From NCBI GenBank assembly GCA_036346405.1, contig CM070568.1, positions 4,346,221 to 4,410,220 of the forward strand: DNA of 64,000 bases, read 5' to 3'. The DNA is from Phyllostachys edulis (taxonomy: Eukaryota; Streptophyta; Magnoliopsida; Poales; Poaceae). Position 1 is the stretch's first letter. Each line of letters begins with the position of its first letter. A model generated the notes under the pieces. That model worked only from the letters and a program-made list of their open reading frames with translations, was not told where the DNA came from and made no database searches. The translations under genes and the position numbers were made by a program. Positions 22,175-32,882 of this stretch are shown one piece after another.

Positions 22175-24096
22175 ATGGCTAGTGAGGGAATTGCTATAGG
22201 AAAGGCTCCTCTCTTTGATGGCTCAAATTATGCTTATTGGAAAATTAGAATGTCAATTTATTTAAAGGCCATGAGTCCAAGCATTTGGAAAATCGTAAAT
22301 GATGGTTATGCTATGTCTCTTAATCCACTAGAACCCACGGATCAAGATACGTAACTCTCATTTAGATGCCCAAGCTATGAATGCTCTTTTTGGCGCTTTG
22401 AGCGCGGATGAGTTCAATAGAGTGAGCAACTTGGAAAATGCTCATGCTATTTGGACAACTCTCTCGAAATCCATGAGGGTACATCCACAGTCAAAGAAGC
22501 CAAATTGCATAAACTTCGGATTAAATATGAGACATTCATAATGTTGCCTCATGAAAACATCAATGAGATGTATTCAAGACTCAACAACATTGTGAATGAG
22601 CTCAAAGGCCTTGGAACTAACCTTCTTGATGTTGATGTTGTTCGCAAGATACTTAGGGCTCTTAGGATAAATATGAGACGTTGGTGACATTATTTCTCAA
22701 TTCGCCCGAGTTGCCAAGGATGACACCAACAGGGCTTTTGAGCAACCTCATCACAAATGAGTTGTTCAAAAGGACAAAGAAGAGCTTTTGGAGACATCAT
22801 CCTCAAAGAAGAAAATTACGCATTTAAAGCCAAGGCGGAATCTAGTGATGATGAGGATGGTGAAGAAGACTCGACGAGGAGTATGCACTCCTTGTGAGAA
22901 GAATGAAGAGGGTCATGAAGAGGCGCCCAATAGAAGCTATAACTTTGACAAGTTCAAGAAGGGCAATCCTCAAATGACAAGAAGAGATATAGCAATATTC
23001 GATGCTATAATTGTGAAGAAAAGGGACACATAGCTTCTCGTTGTCCGAAAAGAAGGATGACAAGAGCAAGCCATTCAAGAAGAAGGAATACAACGGTAAA
23101 AAGAAGCTTTTCAAGAAGCTTTACAAGGATGGCAAAATGAAGCTCACATCGGAGTGGGATTCAAATGATGAGTCAAGCGACTCCGACTCCGATTCCAATG
23201 AAGAAGAATCCCCCAAGAAAAGGGGGCTAGTCGGTATAGCCATCAAGGAAGCTTCATCGCTATTCTCCACTCCTACTTGCCTCATGGCAAAAGGAGATAA
23301 GGTAAAATCCATTATAAGTGACGAACCAACTTATGATGAATTAATGGATATGCTTGATGATTTAAATGAATATCTTGGAAAAGAAAAATCAAAATATAAG
23401 GTCTTAAATAAAGAATACTTTACTCTAAAAGATTCTTATATGGAGCTTAAGGAAACTCACAACTTGCTTATCCAAGAAAATTCACATAAGTCTTGTTCTA
23501 GTGTAGGAATTACATGTGATATTATTGATAAAATGCCTAGTATAGAAATTGCTAAGACTAGTGCATATACTTCATGTGATGACCTACTTGCTATGCCATA
23601 TTGCTCAAGTGATGATTCAAATATTAATTTAGCAAATGCTTGTGATCCTTTGCTCATTGTTGAAAATCATGAACTAAAAGAACAAGTGACCAAACTAAGC
23701 AAGAGCTTGGAAAGATGTTTCAAGGGTAAGGCCACTCTTGACAAGCTTTTGAGCGAGCAAAGGTGTTCATTCAACAAGGAAGGTCTTGGATATGTGCCTA
23801 AGAAAGGCAAGAAGCCGGTAAATAAGCCCACAAGTTTTGTGAGGCAAAATGGTAAGTATTGCTATAAGTCTTCGGAAATAGGACATATACAACAAAATTG
23901 TCCTAAGGGTAAGGTTCCATCTCTTGGTATATATGATTCATGCTGTATGCTTAGAAAATCTAAGGATGGTAAAGTAATTGCTCATTTTGTTGGCACTTCA
24001 ATTATGGGCGCTAAAAAGAATGCTATTTGGGTGCCTAAATCCTTGGTTACTAACCTCCAAGGACCCAAACAAATTTGGGTACCTAAAAGAACTTGA
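22175..24096 (+). pseudogene. gag of the copia element
   Basis: The start ATG at 22175 opens MASEGIAIGKAPLFDGSNYA, a typical copia gag beginning. The frame is stopped by TAA at 22352 and continues in other frames (22451-22687, with the EAKLHKLRIKYETF region). An intact zinc knuckle CYNCEEKGHIASRC is at about 22999-23040. The long open part 23041-24096 is rich in Lys, Asp and Ser. It ends in a second knuckle, CYKSSEIGHIQQNC, whose second Cys has become Ser. Confidence 0.85.
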
Positions 24097-24110
24097 CTCT
24101 TGTTTTGTAG

Positions 24111-25638
24111 GTGAACTATAAGACCGGTGGAAAACATTGGGTGCTTGATAGTGGATGCACTCAACACATGACCGGTGATAGAAAAATGTTCACCACATTC
24201 GAGAATGGAAAAGGAGTAGACAAGATCACGTTCGGCGATAATAGTAAAGGAAAGGTATTAGGATTGGGTAAAATTGCTATCTCAAATGACCTTTCCATTT
24301 CTAATATTTCTCTAGTAGAATCATTAAACTTTAACTTACTATCCGTTGCTCAAATATGTGATCTTGGACTAATTTGCTCATTCTCTAGTGAAGGTGTTAC
24401 CATTTCTAACGCAAATGATAGCTCTTTAGCTTTCAAAGGCTTTAGATTTGGAAATCTTTACTTAGTTGATTTTAGTTCAAGTGAATCTTGTTTAAAAACT
24501 TGCTTAATCGCTAAAACCTCATTGGGTTGGCTTTGGCATAGAAGGCTAACTCATGTTGGAATGATTCAACTTAAAAAGCTTTTCAAACATGATTTAGTTG
24601 TTGGCTTGAAAGATGTGAAATTTGAGAAAAATAGACTTTGTAGTGCTTGTCAAGCCGGTAAACAAGTCGCTAATTCTCATCCTTCCAAAAGTACCATGTC
24701 AACTTCTAGACCATTGGAACTCTTACATATGGATTTGTTTGGGCCGACAACCTATAAGAGTATCGGGGGTAATAGCTATTGTTTAGTCATTGTGGATGAT
24801 TACTCTAGATATACATGGGTATTCTTCCTAGATGATAAAGGTGAAACCTCCGGAATTTTCAAAAGATTCGCAAAAAGGTCTCAAAATGAATTTGATTTCA
24901 AAATAAAGAAAATCCGTAGTGATAATGGTTCCGAGTTCAAAAATACTAAAGTTGAGGACTTTTGTGACGAACTTGGAATAAAGCATGAACTTTCCACAAC
25001 CTACACTCCGGAGCAAAATGGAGTAGTAGAAAGGAAAAATCGAATATTAATTGAAATGGCTAGGACAATGCTTGATGAATATAATACTTAGATAGTTTTT
25101 GGCGGAAGCTATTAACACCGCTTGTCATGCCATAAATCGTCTTTATTTGCACCGTCTTTTGAAAAAGACTTCCTATGAGCTTATTGTAGGAAGAAAACCG
25201 AACATCTCTTACTTTCGTGTTTTTGGTTGCAAGTGTTACATTCTAAAGAAGGGTGTTCGTCTTTCAAAATTTGATAGTCGTTGTGATGTTGGTTTCTTGC
25301 TTGGTTATTCTTCAAACAGCAAGGCTTATCGTGTCTTCAACAAAAACTCCGGTTTAGTTGAAGAAAGGCACGATGTGCAATTTGATGAGACTAACGGCTC
25401 TCAAGAAGAGCATGAGAACTTGGATGATGTAGGTAATGAAGCCTTAAGAAAAGCAATGGAACATATGCAAATAGGCGACATCAAGCCCGAAGATGGTCCA
25501 TCATCTTCCACTCAAGTTGAACCACCCACATCTTCCACAAGTCAAGTACAAATCATTGAAGAAGTTAACAAGGAAGATGATCAACCATCCAACCTACCAC
25601 CAAGAATCCACAATGCAATTGCAAAGGATCATCAATAG
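24111..25638 (+). pseudogene. Protease and integrase of the copia element
   Basis: The protease active site is DSGCTQHMTG at about 24150. The GAG-pre-integrase motif WHRRLTHVGM follows, then the integrase core with HMDLFGP, VDDYSRYTW and RSDNGSEF, and TPEQNGVVERKNR. A TAG at 25089 breaks the frame just before AEAINTACHAINRL, after which it is open to 25638. The disruption is small, so the copy looks fairly young. Confidence 0.9.
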
Positions 25639-25646
25639 ATCAAATA

Positions 25647-27258
25647 TTGGGTGGCGTAAGTAAAGGTGTTCAAACTCGCTCTCGTGTTGCTTCTTTTTGT
25701 GAACATTACTCTTTTGTCTCGTCTATTGAGCCAAAGCATGTAGAAGAAGCACTTGACGATCCGGATTGGGTAAATGCAATGCATGAAGAACTCAATAACT
25801 TTACCCGGAATGAAGTTTGGACATTGGTGGATCGACCCAAAGAACACAACATTATCGGTACGAAATGGGTCTTTAGGAACAAGCAAGATGAGAATGCATT
25901 GGTCATTCGAAATAAAGCAAGATTGGTCGCTCAAGGATTTTCACAGGTTGAAGGTTTGGATTTTGGTGAAACTTTCGCTCCAGTAGCTAGACTTGAATCA
26001 ATTCGAATATTACTTGCTTTTGCATCATGCTTTGATATTAAATTATTTCAAATGGATGTTAAAAGTGCCTTTTTAAATGGTGAAATATCCGAACTTGTCT
26101 TTGTTGAACAACCTCCCGGTTTCGAAGATCCTAAAAATCCAAATCATGTCTATAAACTCTCCAAGGCGCTCTATGGTCTTAAACAAGCTCCAAGAGCATG
26201 GTATGAACGCCTTAGAGATTTCCTAGTCTCAAAAGGATTCAAAATTGGAAAAATTGATTCAACCTTATTTACTAAAGTTTTAGATGATGAATTCTTTGTA
26301 TGTCAAATTTATGTTGATGATATCATTTTTGGGTCTACTAATCAAGACTTTTGCAAAGAGTTTGGTGATATGATGTCTAGGGAATTTGAAATGTCCATGA
26401 TTGGAGAATTGAGCTATTTCCTTGGACTTCAAATCAAGCAACTCAAGGATGGGACTTTTATAAGTCAAGCCAAGTACGTGAAGGATTTACTTAAAAGATT
26501 TGGCATGAAAGATGCAAAGCCCATCAAGACTCCCATGGCCACAAATGGTCATCTTGATCTAAATGAGGGAGGTAAACCTGTAGATTTAAAACTTTATAGA
26601 TCCATGATTGGTAGTCTGCTTTATCTTACAGCATCTAGGCCCGATATCATGTTTAGTGTTTGTATGTGTGCTCGTTTTCAAGCTTCTCCGAAAGAATGTC
26701 ATCTTATGGCAGTTAAAAGAATTCTCAGATATTTAAAGCATTCCTCTAGCATTGGCCTATGGTTCCCCAAAGGTGCTAAATTTGATTTAATTGGATATTC
26801 CGATTCCGATTATGCGGGTTGCAAAGTGGATAGAAAAAGCACCTCAGGTAGTTGTCAATTCTTAGGAAGATCCTTAGTATCATGGTCATCCAAGAAACAA
26901 AACTCCGTAGCTTTATCTACCCGAAGCGAATATGTTTCAAGGAAGTTGTTGTGCTCAATTGCTATGGATGAGGCAAACCTTAATGGATTTTGGAATTAAA
27001 TTTGATAAAATGCCTCTTTTGTGTGACAATGATAGTACGGTGAAAATTGCTAATAACCCTGTTCAACACTCAAGAACCAAACATATAGATATTCGCCACC
27101 ACTTCTTGAGAGATCATGTGAGCAAGGGAGATATTGAAATTAGCCACATAAGAACCGAAGACCAATTAGCTGATATTTTCACCAAACCTTTAGATGAAGG
27201 CCGTTTTTGCAAATTGAGGAATGAATTAAATGTCATAGATTGTTCTAATGTCATTTGA
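25647..27258 (+). pseudogene. Reverse transcriptase and RNase H of the copia element
   Basis: A 450-codon open frame covers the RT with KARLVAQGFSQVEG, FQMDVKSAFLNG, LYGLKQAPRAWY and the catalytic IYVDDIIFG. Copia RNase H follows (GYSDSDYAG, SWSSKKQ). Near 26930 a frameshift moves the last part to another frame, 26932-27258 (HIDIRHHFLRDHV, LADIFTKPL). Apart from this shift the domain is complete. Confidence 0.92.
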
Positions 27259-28720
27259 TTACATTATGTTCTTGAATCTTGATTGAATTCGCTTTTCTCT
27301 CGTGATTCTCCTATTTCATGAACTTTGTTGGGAAACACATTTAGGGGGAGTGCTATACAAACACCATGTATATCACAACTCAAATTGTGCACATATCAAC
27401 AAACATGCTAGAATGTGTCATTTGAAAAACCTATCCTTTTTGATCAAAAAGTCAATCTTGGAATTAATCAATCAATCCTCTTGAAAAACTAACTACTTCT
27501 ATCCTCTATTTTATTTCAAAGGCTTTTGGGTGAAAAGATGTCAAAATTATCTATCTTAAGAGAAAAATCAAGTTTTGGCTTAAAACTGTTCCATACCTAG
27601 CTTGTTTTTGACTAAAAATGGTTTTTCTTCCAAAAGGATTTTGATCTTCTCCCAAAAGGAAAAAAGGTAAAGATGGCTATTCAAGAGCTTTTTCGTATTC
27701 ACAAGATTTTCAAACACTCAACCAAATCAAAGTTATTTAAGTTTGAATCTCGCTAAAAATAGCTCAAAACCCTAAAAATTCACGTGAGTCAATTCTAGCA
27801 TAAATTGAGTATTGCTATTTAGGCAATGATCTCCTTCATATATTGCTTCCAAATAGTATTTCATACTCATATATATCCTCACAAAGTGACAAATCTCGTT
27901 GTTTGCATGGTTTATTTCTTTAAAATAATTTCCTTCAAAATTTGCTCTATTTTCATAAAAAATTTATATTCAAAACTATTTCGTTGATCTAATCCCGTTG
28001 AAATTGCTCCAAGATAGTTTTTGAGTTGTGTGCTAAGTCTCTGGAGCAAAGACAACACAAAACTTCTGCAAAAATCCTCAAAAGTCTCCAGGTGCGGTCT
28101 AACCTTAAGTTTACTTCATGGTCAACCCTTGAGCTTGTGGCCGGGCCGCCGGGCTTTGCCATGGTCGATCCGCCATGGCGCTTAATGCTTGAGGCGATTT
28201 CTTCCTTCATTTTCTCACCAACCCGTCAGTTTCTTCATTTCTTCCCCGTCGGTTCCTCTCTTCTCTTCACACCGATCGCCACTCTTCGCCTCGCTCTCTC
28301 TCACGCCTCGACGCCGCCTCCTCACGGGCCGCCTCCTCGCCACCGGATCCTTTTTTTCTCTCCGCCGTCACCGCAAGGTCGTCATTTCCTCAATTTCTTT
28401 TTAAATCCTCGCCCAAATCTGCTTGCTAGGTCCTAGACGACTAGGATAATGTCATCCTTGTCATCTACCCTCACTTTTGTCAATTATTGACCTGCATTGC
28501 GAAAAACTTCGTCGTTTTGGTAAAAACCCTAGCTTTTTGTGTCTCGGCCGGACTAACCGGCGTGTTGCGTCTTGATCGGCCAAGACTACCTCTGATCGAC
28601 CGCCAAGCGCCTACTGGTCGATCCGGCCCTGACATAAAAATTTCTGTTTTTATCAAGTTGATTATCTTTCTTCCAACCAATTCAATTTTTTTGGTTGTCT
28701 TGTCCTTCTCTCTAGTGATC
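27259..28720 (+). other. Noncoding internal spacer of the copia element
   Basis: No coding signal is visible between pol and the third ORF. It holds a polypurine run TTAGGGGGAG at 27341-27350, AT-rich sequence, and at 28530-28630 a cluster of GATCGACCG and CGGTCGATC-like motifs resembling those of the LTR U3. Confidence 0.7.
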
Positions 28721-29962
28721 ATGGCAAGGACCAAGACGGTTGCCGATCCCGGTGCTTCCTCGTCTCGTCCTCTTCGCCAGGCTACTCATCGCCCTCCGGT
28801 TGAGCATTCCGATAGCGACGAAGCGAACTCTTCGCCGTCCTTGTCCTCCGTACCTAGCGCCAGTGACCATTTGATTGAGGAAGAAGATGCTGATATAGAG
28901 TTTGTGCCTGAGCCTCGTGTGAACCTTCACGCAATCCGAAATGATGATTTCAAGCAACTCAGGATGCAGTCTCCTTATGAGCAACCAAGGTCAGCCGAAG
29001 ATGAAAGATTTCACACACAATTCCAGGAGGATTGCTACAATCAAGTGGTGCTTCACAAGCAGTTTGCAGTTCAGAAGTACATAAATTGGACCTATCTCAA
29101 TGAACAAGCCCGGTATGCGACCTTGTACACTCGCTTTCGAAATGCTGGTTTGGATGGGCTTGTTAGCATCAAATGCAACTTCAATGAGGAGGTAATCCGT
29201 CAGTTCTATGCTACTGTTTACATTCCACCCTCCTTGGCCATCTTTGTGACTTGGATGACGGGCTCGACGCGCTACTCGGCCACCAAGCGTCACTTTGAGA
29301 AGGCCACGAATGCCAAAGACGTGATTATGTTAAGATCCATCTTGAGCAGTAGCTGCAGAACTCGAGCAGATCCAGTTCTATGAGCCTAATGTTAGAATTG
29401 TCCCTGGTAAGGTTACCAATCTGAGGCCTCTCCCTAGTGTCATTAACAGGATTATCAGGGCCACCATCTTGCCTAGGAGTGGAAATAATGATGCTATTAG
29501 AGGACATGCATGGAGCGTCATAGATTATGTGATGCAAGGAAAGAAGTTTGATATTATGCACTTAATCTTGGTGAGTTGCAATCTGTCACACCGATTTGGG
29601 AAGCGGATGTATTATGCTCCCTACATCATGATGCTCATCTTGAGGACCACGATTTTGATGGTACCACTCCTTTTCCTCACAAAGCAGTACAAGCGAGGGT
29701 GACCACGAGAGATTTGAGGAAGGCCTCTTCACCCGATTCTTGGCGACGCCTCTCCTCGGCCCCATCGGCCAGGTGGACTTGATCCAGTTTTATTAGAGGT
29801 TCTGCATTCTGGCATCAACACGATTGTATCTCGCTTTGATGCAGTGGATCATCGCCTAGAGGTCTTGGATCATCGCATGGATTCCTTGGAGAGTGCTACT
29901 CAGTCTTTGGACTCTCGCCAGACAGCAGTTGAGCAGTCCAACTCTCTTGTGCTTCACGTTTA
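28721..29962 (+). pseudogene. Extra ORF in env position of the copia element
   Basis: The ATG at 28721 opens MARTKTVADPGASSSRPLRQ. The first frame is open to 29383. It continues in a second frame (about 29345-29780) with PNVRIVPGKVTNLRPLP and GHAWSVIDYVMQGKKFD, and then a coiled-coil-like end (VDHRLEVLDHRMDSLESA) to a stop at 29962. The type is known as the third or 'env-like' ORF of SIRE-class copia elements and is often annotated as putative plant transposon protein. Its function is not established and no clear signal peptide is seen. Confidence 0.75.
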
Positions 29963-30721
29963 GATCGAGATGGTTGGCTTGGTTTGGTATTCATCCGACA
30001 TGGTGAGATGACCTCTCGCGTCTCGTCGATCGCAGCGGTATTACTTATTCTCGGCGTCGGCGCATTGATCCTCCCTGGCTCCTACGACTTTGTCGCTCCT
30101 CCTCCTCCTCCCCTACTACGTAGCTTTTGGTAGTTGATGCCAAAGGGAGAAGTGCTAGATGGTTTATCTATATATATCTATTAGTTATGCTTAATGAATG
30201 AATGCTTGTTGGACTTCGTGATCTCTTTTGTGTGTAATAATTAGAGGATAAGCTTATTACTCCTATTTTGCTATCTTGTAAGCTTATTGAACCTCTTATA
30301 TATATGAGCGCTTAATGCTTTACCGTCTATGAGCTTGGTTGAATGATACATACTTATTTGCTTGTAATTGGTTCAATGTTATCTTGATGAACTTGTTGGT
30401 TAATCTTGTGCTAATATTACCCTCTTGAAATGCTGATTATAATGTTATATATTGTTGCATTTCCTCAAGTTCCATCATGTAAAAGAAACTCATAAAATTT
30501 CTCTAAAATCTACTTGTGCTTGCAAAAATTTCTCTACCTCTTATGCACATGTTTAGGGGGAGCTTTCTTTAAACAGGATTTAGCAAGGAAATAATTCTCA
30601 AAACTCATTTAAAGCGTATTGCAAGAATTATTTAGTTGTTAAGTCATCAATAGAATATACACTCTTTGTATATTCAAAACAATCATTCTTTCACATATTA
30701 AGTGTATTGTCATCAATTACC
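29963..30721 (+). other. Noncoding 3' internal region of the copia element
   Basis: AT-rich, with no coding signal. It contains a second purine run (TTTAGGGGGAG, about 30552) before the proper polypurine tract. Confidence 0.65.
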
Positions 30722-30735
30722 AAAAAGGGGGAGAT
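30722..30735 (+). other. Polypurine tract of the copia element
   Basis: AAAAAGGGGGAGAT directly precedes the 3' LTR start TGAAAGC. Confidence 0.85.
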
Positions 30736-32221
30736 TGAAAGCATCTAGGCCCCTAAAAATTGTTTTGGTAATTAACGACAATATGTGAATATGGGATTAA
30801 CGTAATTATTGAGTATGTACAAGGTTAAGTCCCATTGGCGCTCTTGATGATCAGGAATTGCACGCGAAAGGTTTACATGAAGTTCTTTTGACTCAAAGGC
30901 AAGGTACAATAGTCTAGGACTTTTTTCTTTTTACCGGTCTTAGGCGAATTGGTTGGAAGACCGGATTATAGGCTAGACAGCCGTACTATTAAGAGGGTGC
31001 AAAAATTGAGTACCTTGAAAGTGAACGATGCCACAACTGCTCAAATCTTAATTGGTTTAATCTTGGTTTTGCTTTTAGTTTTGCCTCAAGTAAAATTTAC
31101 TGTTTTTCCTTTGAGGCCGGACTGACCGACGTTACCTGGCCGGACTGACCGCATTGCCGGACCAAAACGGCGGTCAACATTTTCCAGTAAGGTGCTATTT
31201 TCTGGTTTTGCTAAAATCCTCTGGCCCGGACTGACCGACAGCATTTTCTTGGATCGACCGCACCGGTGCAGGGCGCGTCACTTTTTTCGAAAAAGGTTTT
31301 TAGTGAAAATGCCAGCCGGATCGACCGCAGTTTTGTTGGTGACCGACCGCACCCCGGTCCGAGAGGCAGTCACTTTTTTCAGAGTGTTCCTAAACGAATC
31401 AGTTTTTCAGAGGCGGATGACGGCGTGCTTGCTGTGGATGGCCGGACCCTCTAGAACGGCTCTATTTGATGCATTAAATGCGTAACGATCGACCGTTACA
31501 AACCGAGACCGGATGACCGCACCTTTGCTCATGGACCGACGGGCTCATCAAAAATTGGGAATTTCGTGTCCAGCGGCTAGTGGAGTGGGTGGAGGCTATA
31601 AATACCTCCCCCGCCACTAGAAGTGTTGTTGAGCCTCATTTAACATCTCTTGAGCCCTTTGCATTGTTTCCTACTCTTTGAGAGCATTCATTTCCATTTG
31701 CAAAGGTAGTTGAGGTCCTTTCCAAGAGCATTCATTGTGGTTGATAAATTGTGGCATTTAGGCGCTTTCAAGTGAAGAATTCTTGCTCTATTACTCTTGG
31801 AGATTGCCGTCTCCTAGGCGGTTTGAAGTTGGGTTCGGTGATCTTCTCAAAGGAGATTGTGAGAAGGCAGGGCATTTGTGAAGGTTGGAGCTCGCCTATC
31901 CGGAGAGGAGAAGAGCTACCTCTAGTGATCGAGAAAGGCTTAATTGTGGAGCCGGCTTGAATTGATCAAGCTCCTCAACGTGGATTAGTGAAGACCGGCA
32001 AGTCTTCGATACCACGGGAAAAACTTCCTTGTGTCATTGTGATTATTTCTTGTCTTTACATTTCCGCACTTATAATTCTAGCTTGTCTTTTGTGATAAAT
32101 TGCTTAGCTAGAATCATATCTTGTTTAGTCTAAATAATTAATTGGATAAACTTGTTAATTTCCTAAAAAGTTTAAAAACCTCCTATTCACCCCCCTCTAG
32201 TCGGTTATCCTTGATCCTACA
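30736..32221 (+). repeat. 3' LTR of the copia element
   Basis: This 1486-bp copy of the 5' LTR has scattered small indels in the U3 motif cluster. It ends CCTACA. Confidence 0.93.
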
Positions 32222-32288
32222 ACCGGACCCTGTTGAGGACGCACCGAAGGAGCCCAGTAGTCGCCCGGGCGTAATCCATATCGACGAC

Positions 32289-32882
32289 GTGAGTTATGAA
32301 GAATTTACATCCTTAATACGTTTTTCACTTACATCATACAATCACAGGACATAGACGACTTCGACATACCAGCCCGACGTGGACAGTCACGCGACAAGGG
32401 CAAGGGAAAGGCTCATGCGGCTGAGCCCGGCCGCCACAACGTATCCGGTCGCCCGGACGTACTCCGTATCCACGACGTGAATTACGAAGAATTTACATCA
32501 TTCTTACGATTTTCACTATACGGCGCACTAACATCATGGAATCGCAGGACATGGGCGACTTCGACATACCGACCGACGTGGCGATCCGCGACAACCAAGA
32601 AGGGAAAGGCTCATCTTGGTGAGCCGGCCGCCACAGTGTATCCGGTCGTCCGGGCATAATCCGTATCGACGACGTGAGTTATGAAGAATTTACATCATTC
32701 TTCCGATTTCCACTATACGATGAACTTACATAATGAAATCGCAGGACATGGACGACTTCGACATACCAGCCCGACGTGGACACTTCCGCGACAAGGGAAG
32801 GGAAGGCGGCGAGGAGTTCAACGCCGAGCTAGCAAGGAAGGAAAATGGCCCGGTCCACGCGATGAGGTCGGTCATTACGTAG
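32289..32882 (+). repeat. Tandemly triplicated intron-exon module in GRF gene c
   Basis: Three similar introns (59, 71 and 71 bp) each start GTGA(G/A)TTA(T/C)GAAGAAT and end in CAG. Each is followed by an exon starting GACAT(G/A)G(A/G)CGACTTCGACAT. The spacing is 188 and 197 bp. The two internal exons are 129 and 126 bp, both multiples of three, so duplication would keep the frame. The second carries an in-frame TGA, apparently after small indels. Confidence 0.85.

Larger units (their letters stand above)
20636..32221 (+). mobile_element. Ty1/copia element, SIRE/Maximus type, complete with both LTRs
   Basis: LTRs at 20636-22115 and 30736-32221 begin TGAAAGC and end CTACA. The tRNA-Met primer site is at 22118, and the polypurine tract is directly before the 3' LTR. 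The pol order is protease, integrase, RT, RNase H (copia). An extra ORF in env position at 28721-29962 and total length near 11.6 kb point to the SIRE/Maximus clade. The target duplication is imperfect: GTACC on the left, ACC after the 3' LTR, consistent with two lost bases. Host GRF coding sequence continues on both sides. Confidence 0.93.
20207..32882 (+). pseudogene. GRF-type zinc-finger gene (copy c), split by a copia element
   Basis: Exon 1 (20207 to about 20428) starts MDSLDKLLREDVEEAKLI. A shifted frame then gives TEIIDPHTSTPQQAYYV, the middle of a GRF finger. An intron follows, and exon 2 begins around 20495 with RCHFF and a WI(D)G-like stretch, giving the CxFxxW end. The exon reads on to 20635, where the copia LTR begins. 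The frame resumes beyond the element at about 32224 (DPVEDAPKEPSSRPGVIHIDD), so the insertion is in coding sequence. Downstream are three similar introns (32289-32347, 32477-32547, 32674-32744) and a last exon 32745-32882 ending IT-stop. Small frameshifts occur in exons 1 and 2 and in the second repeat exon. It is not functional while the insertion remains. Confidence 0.65.
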
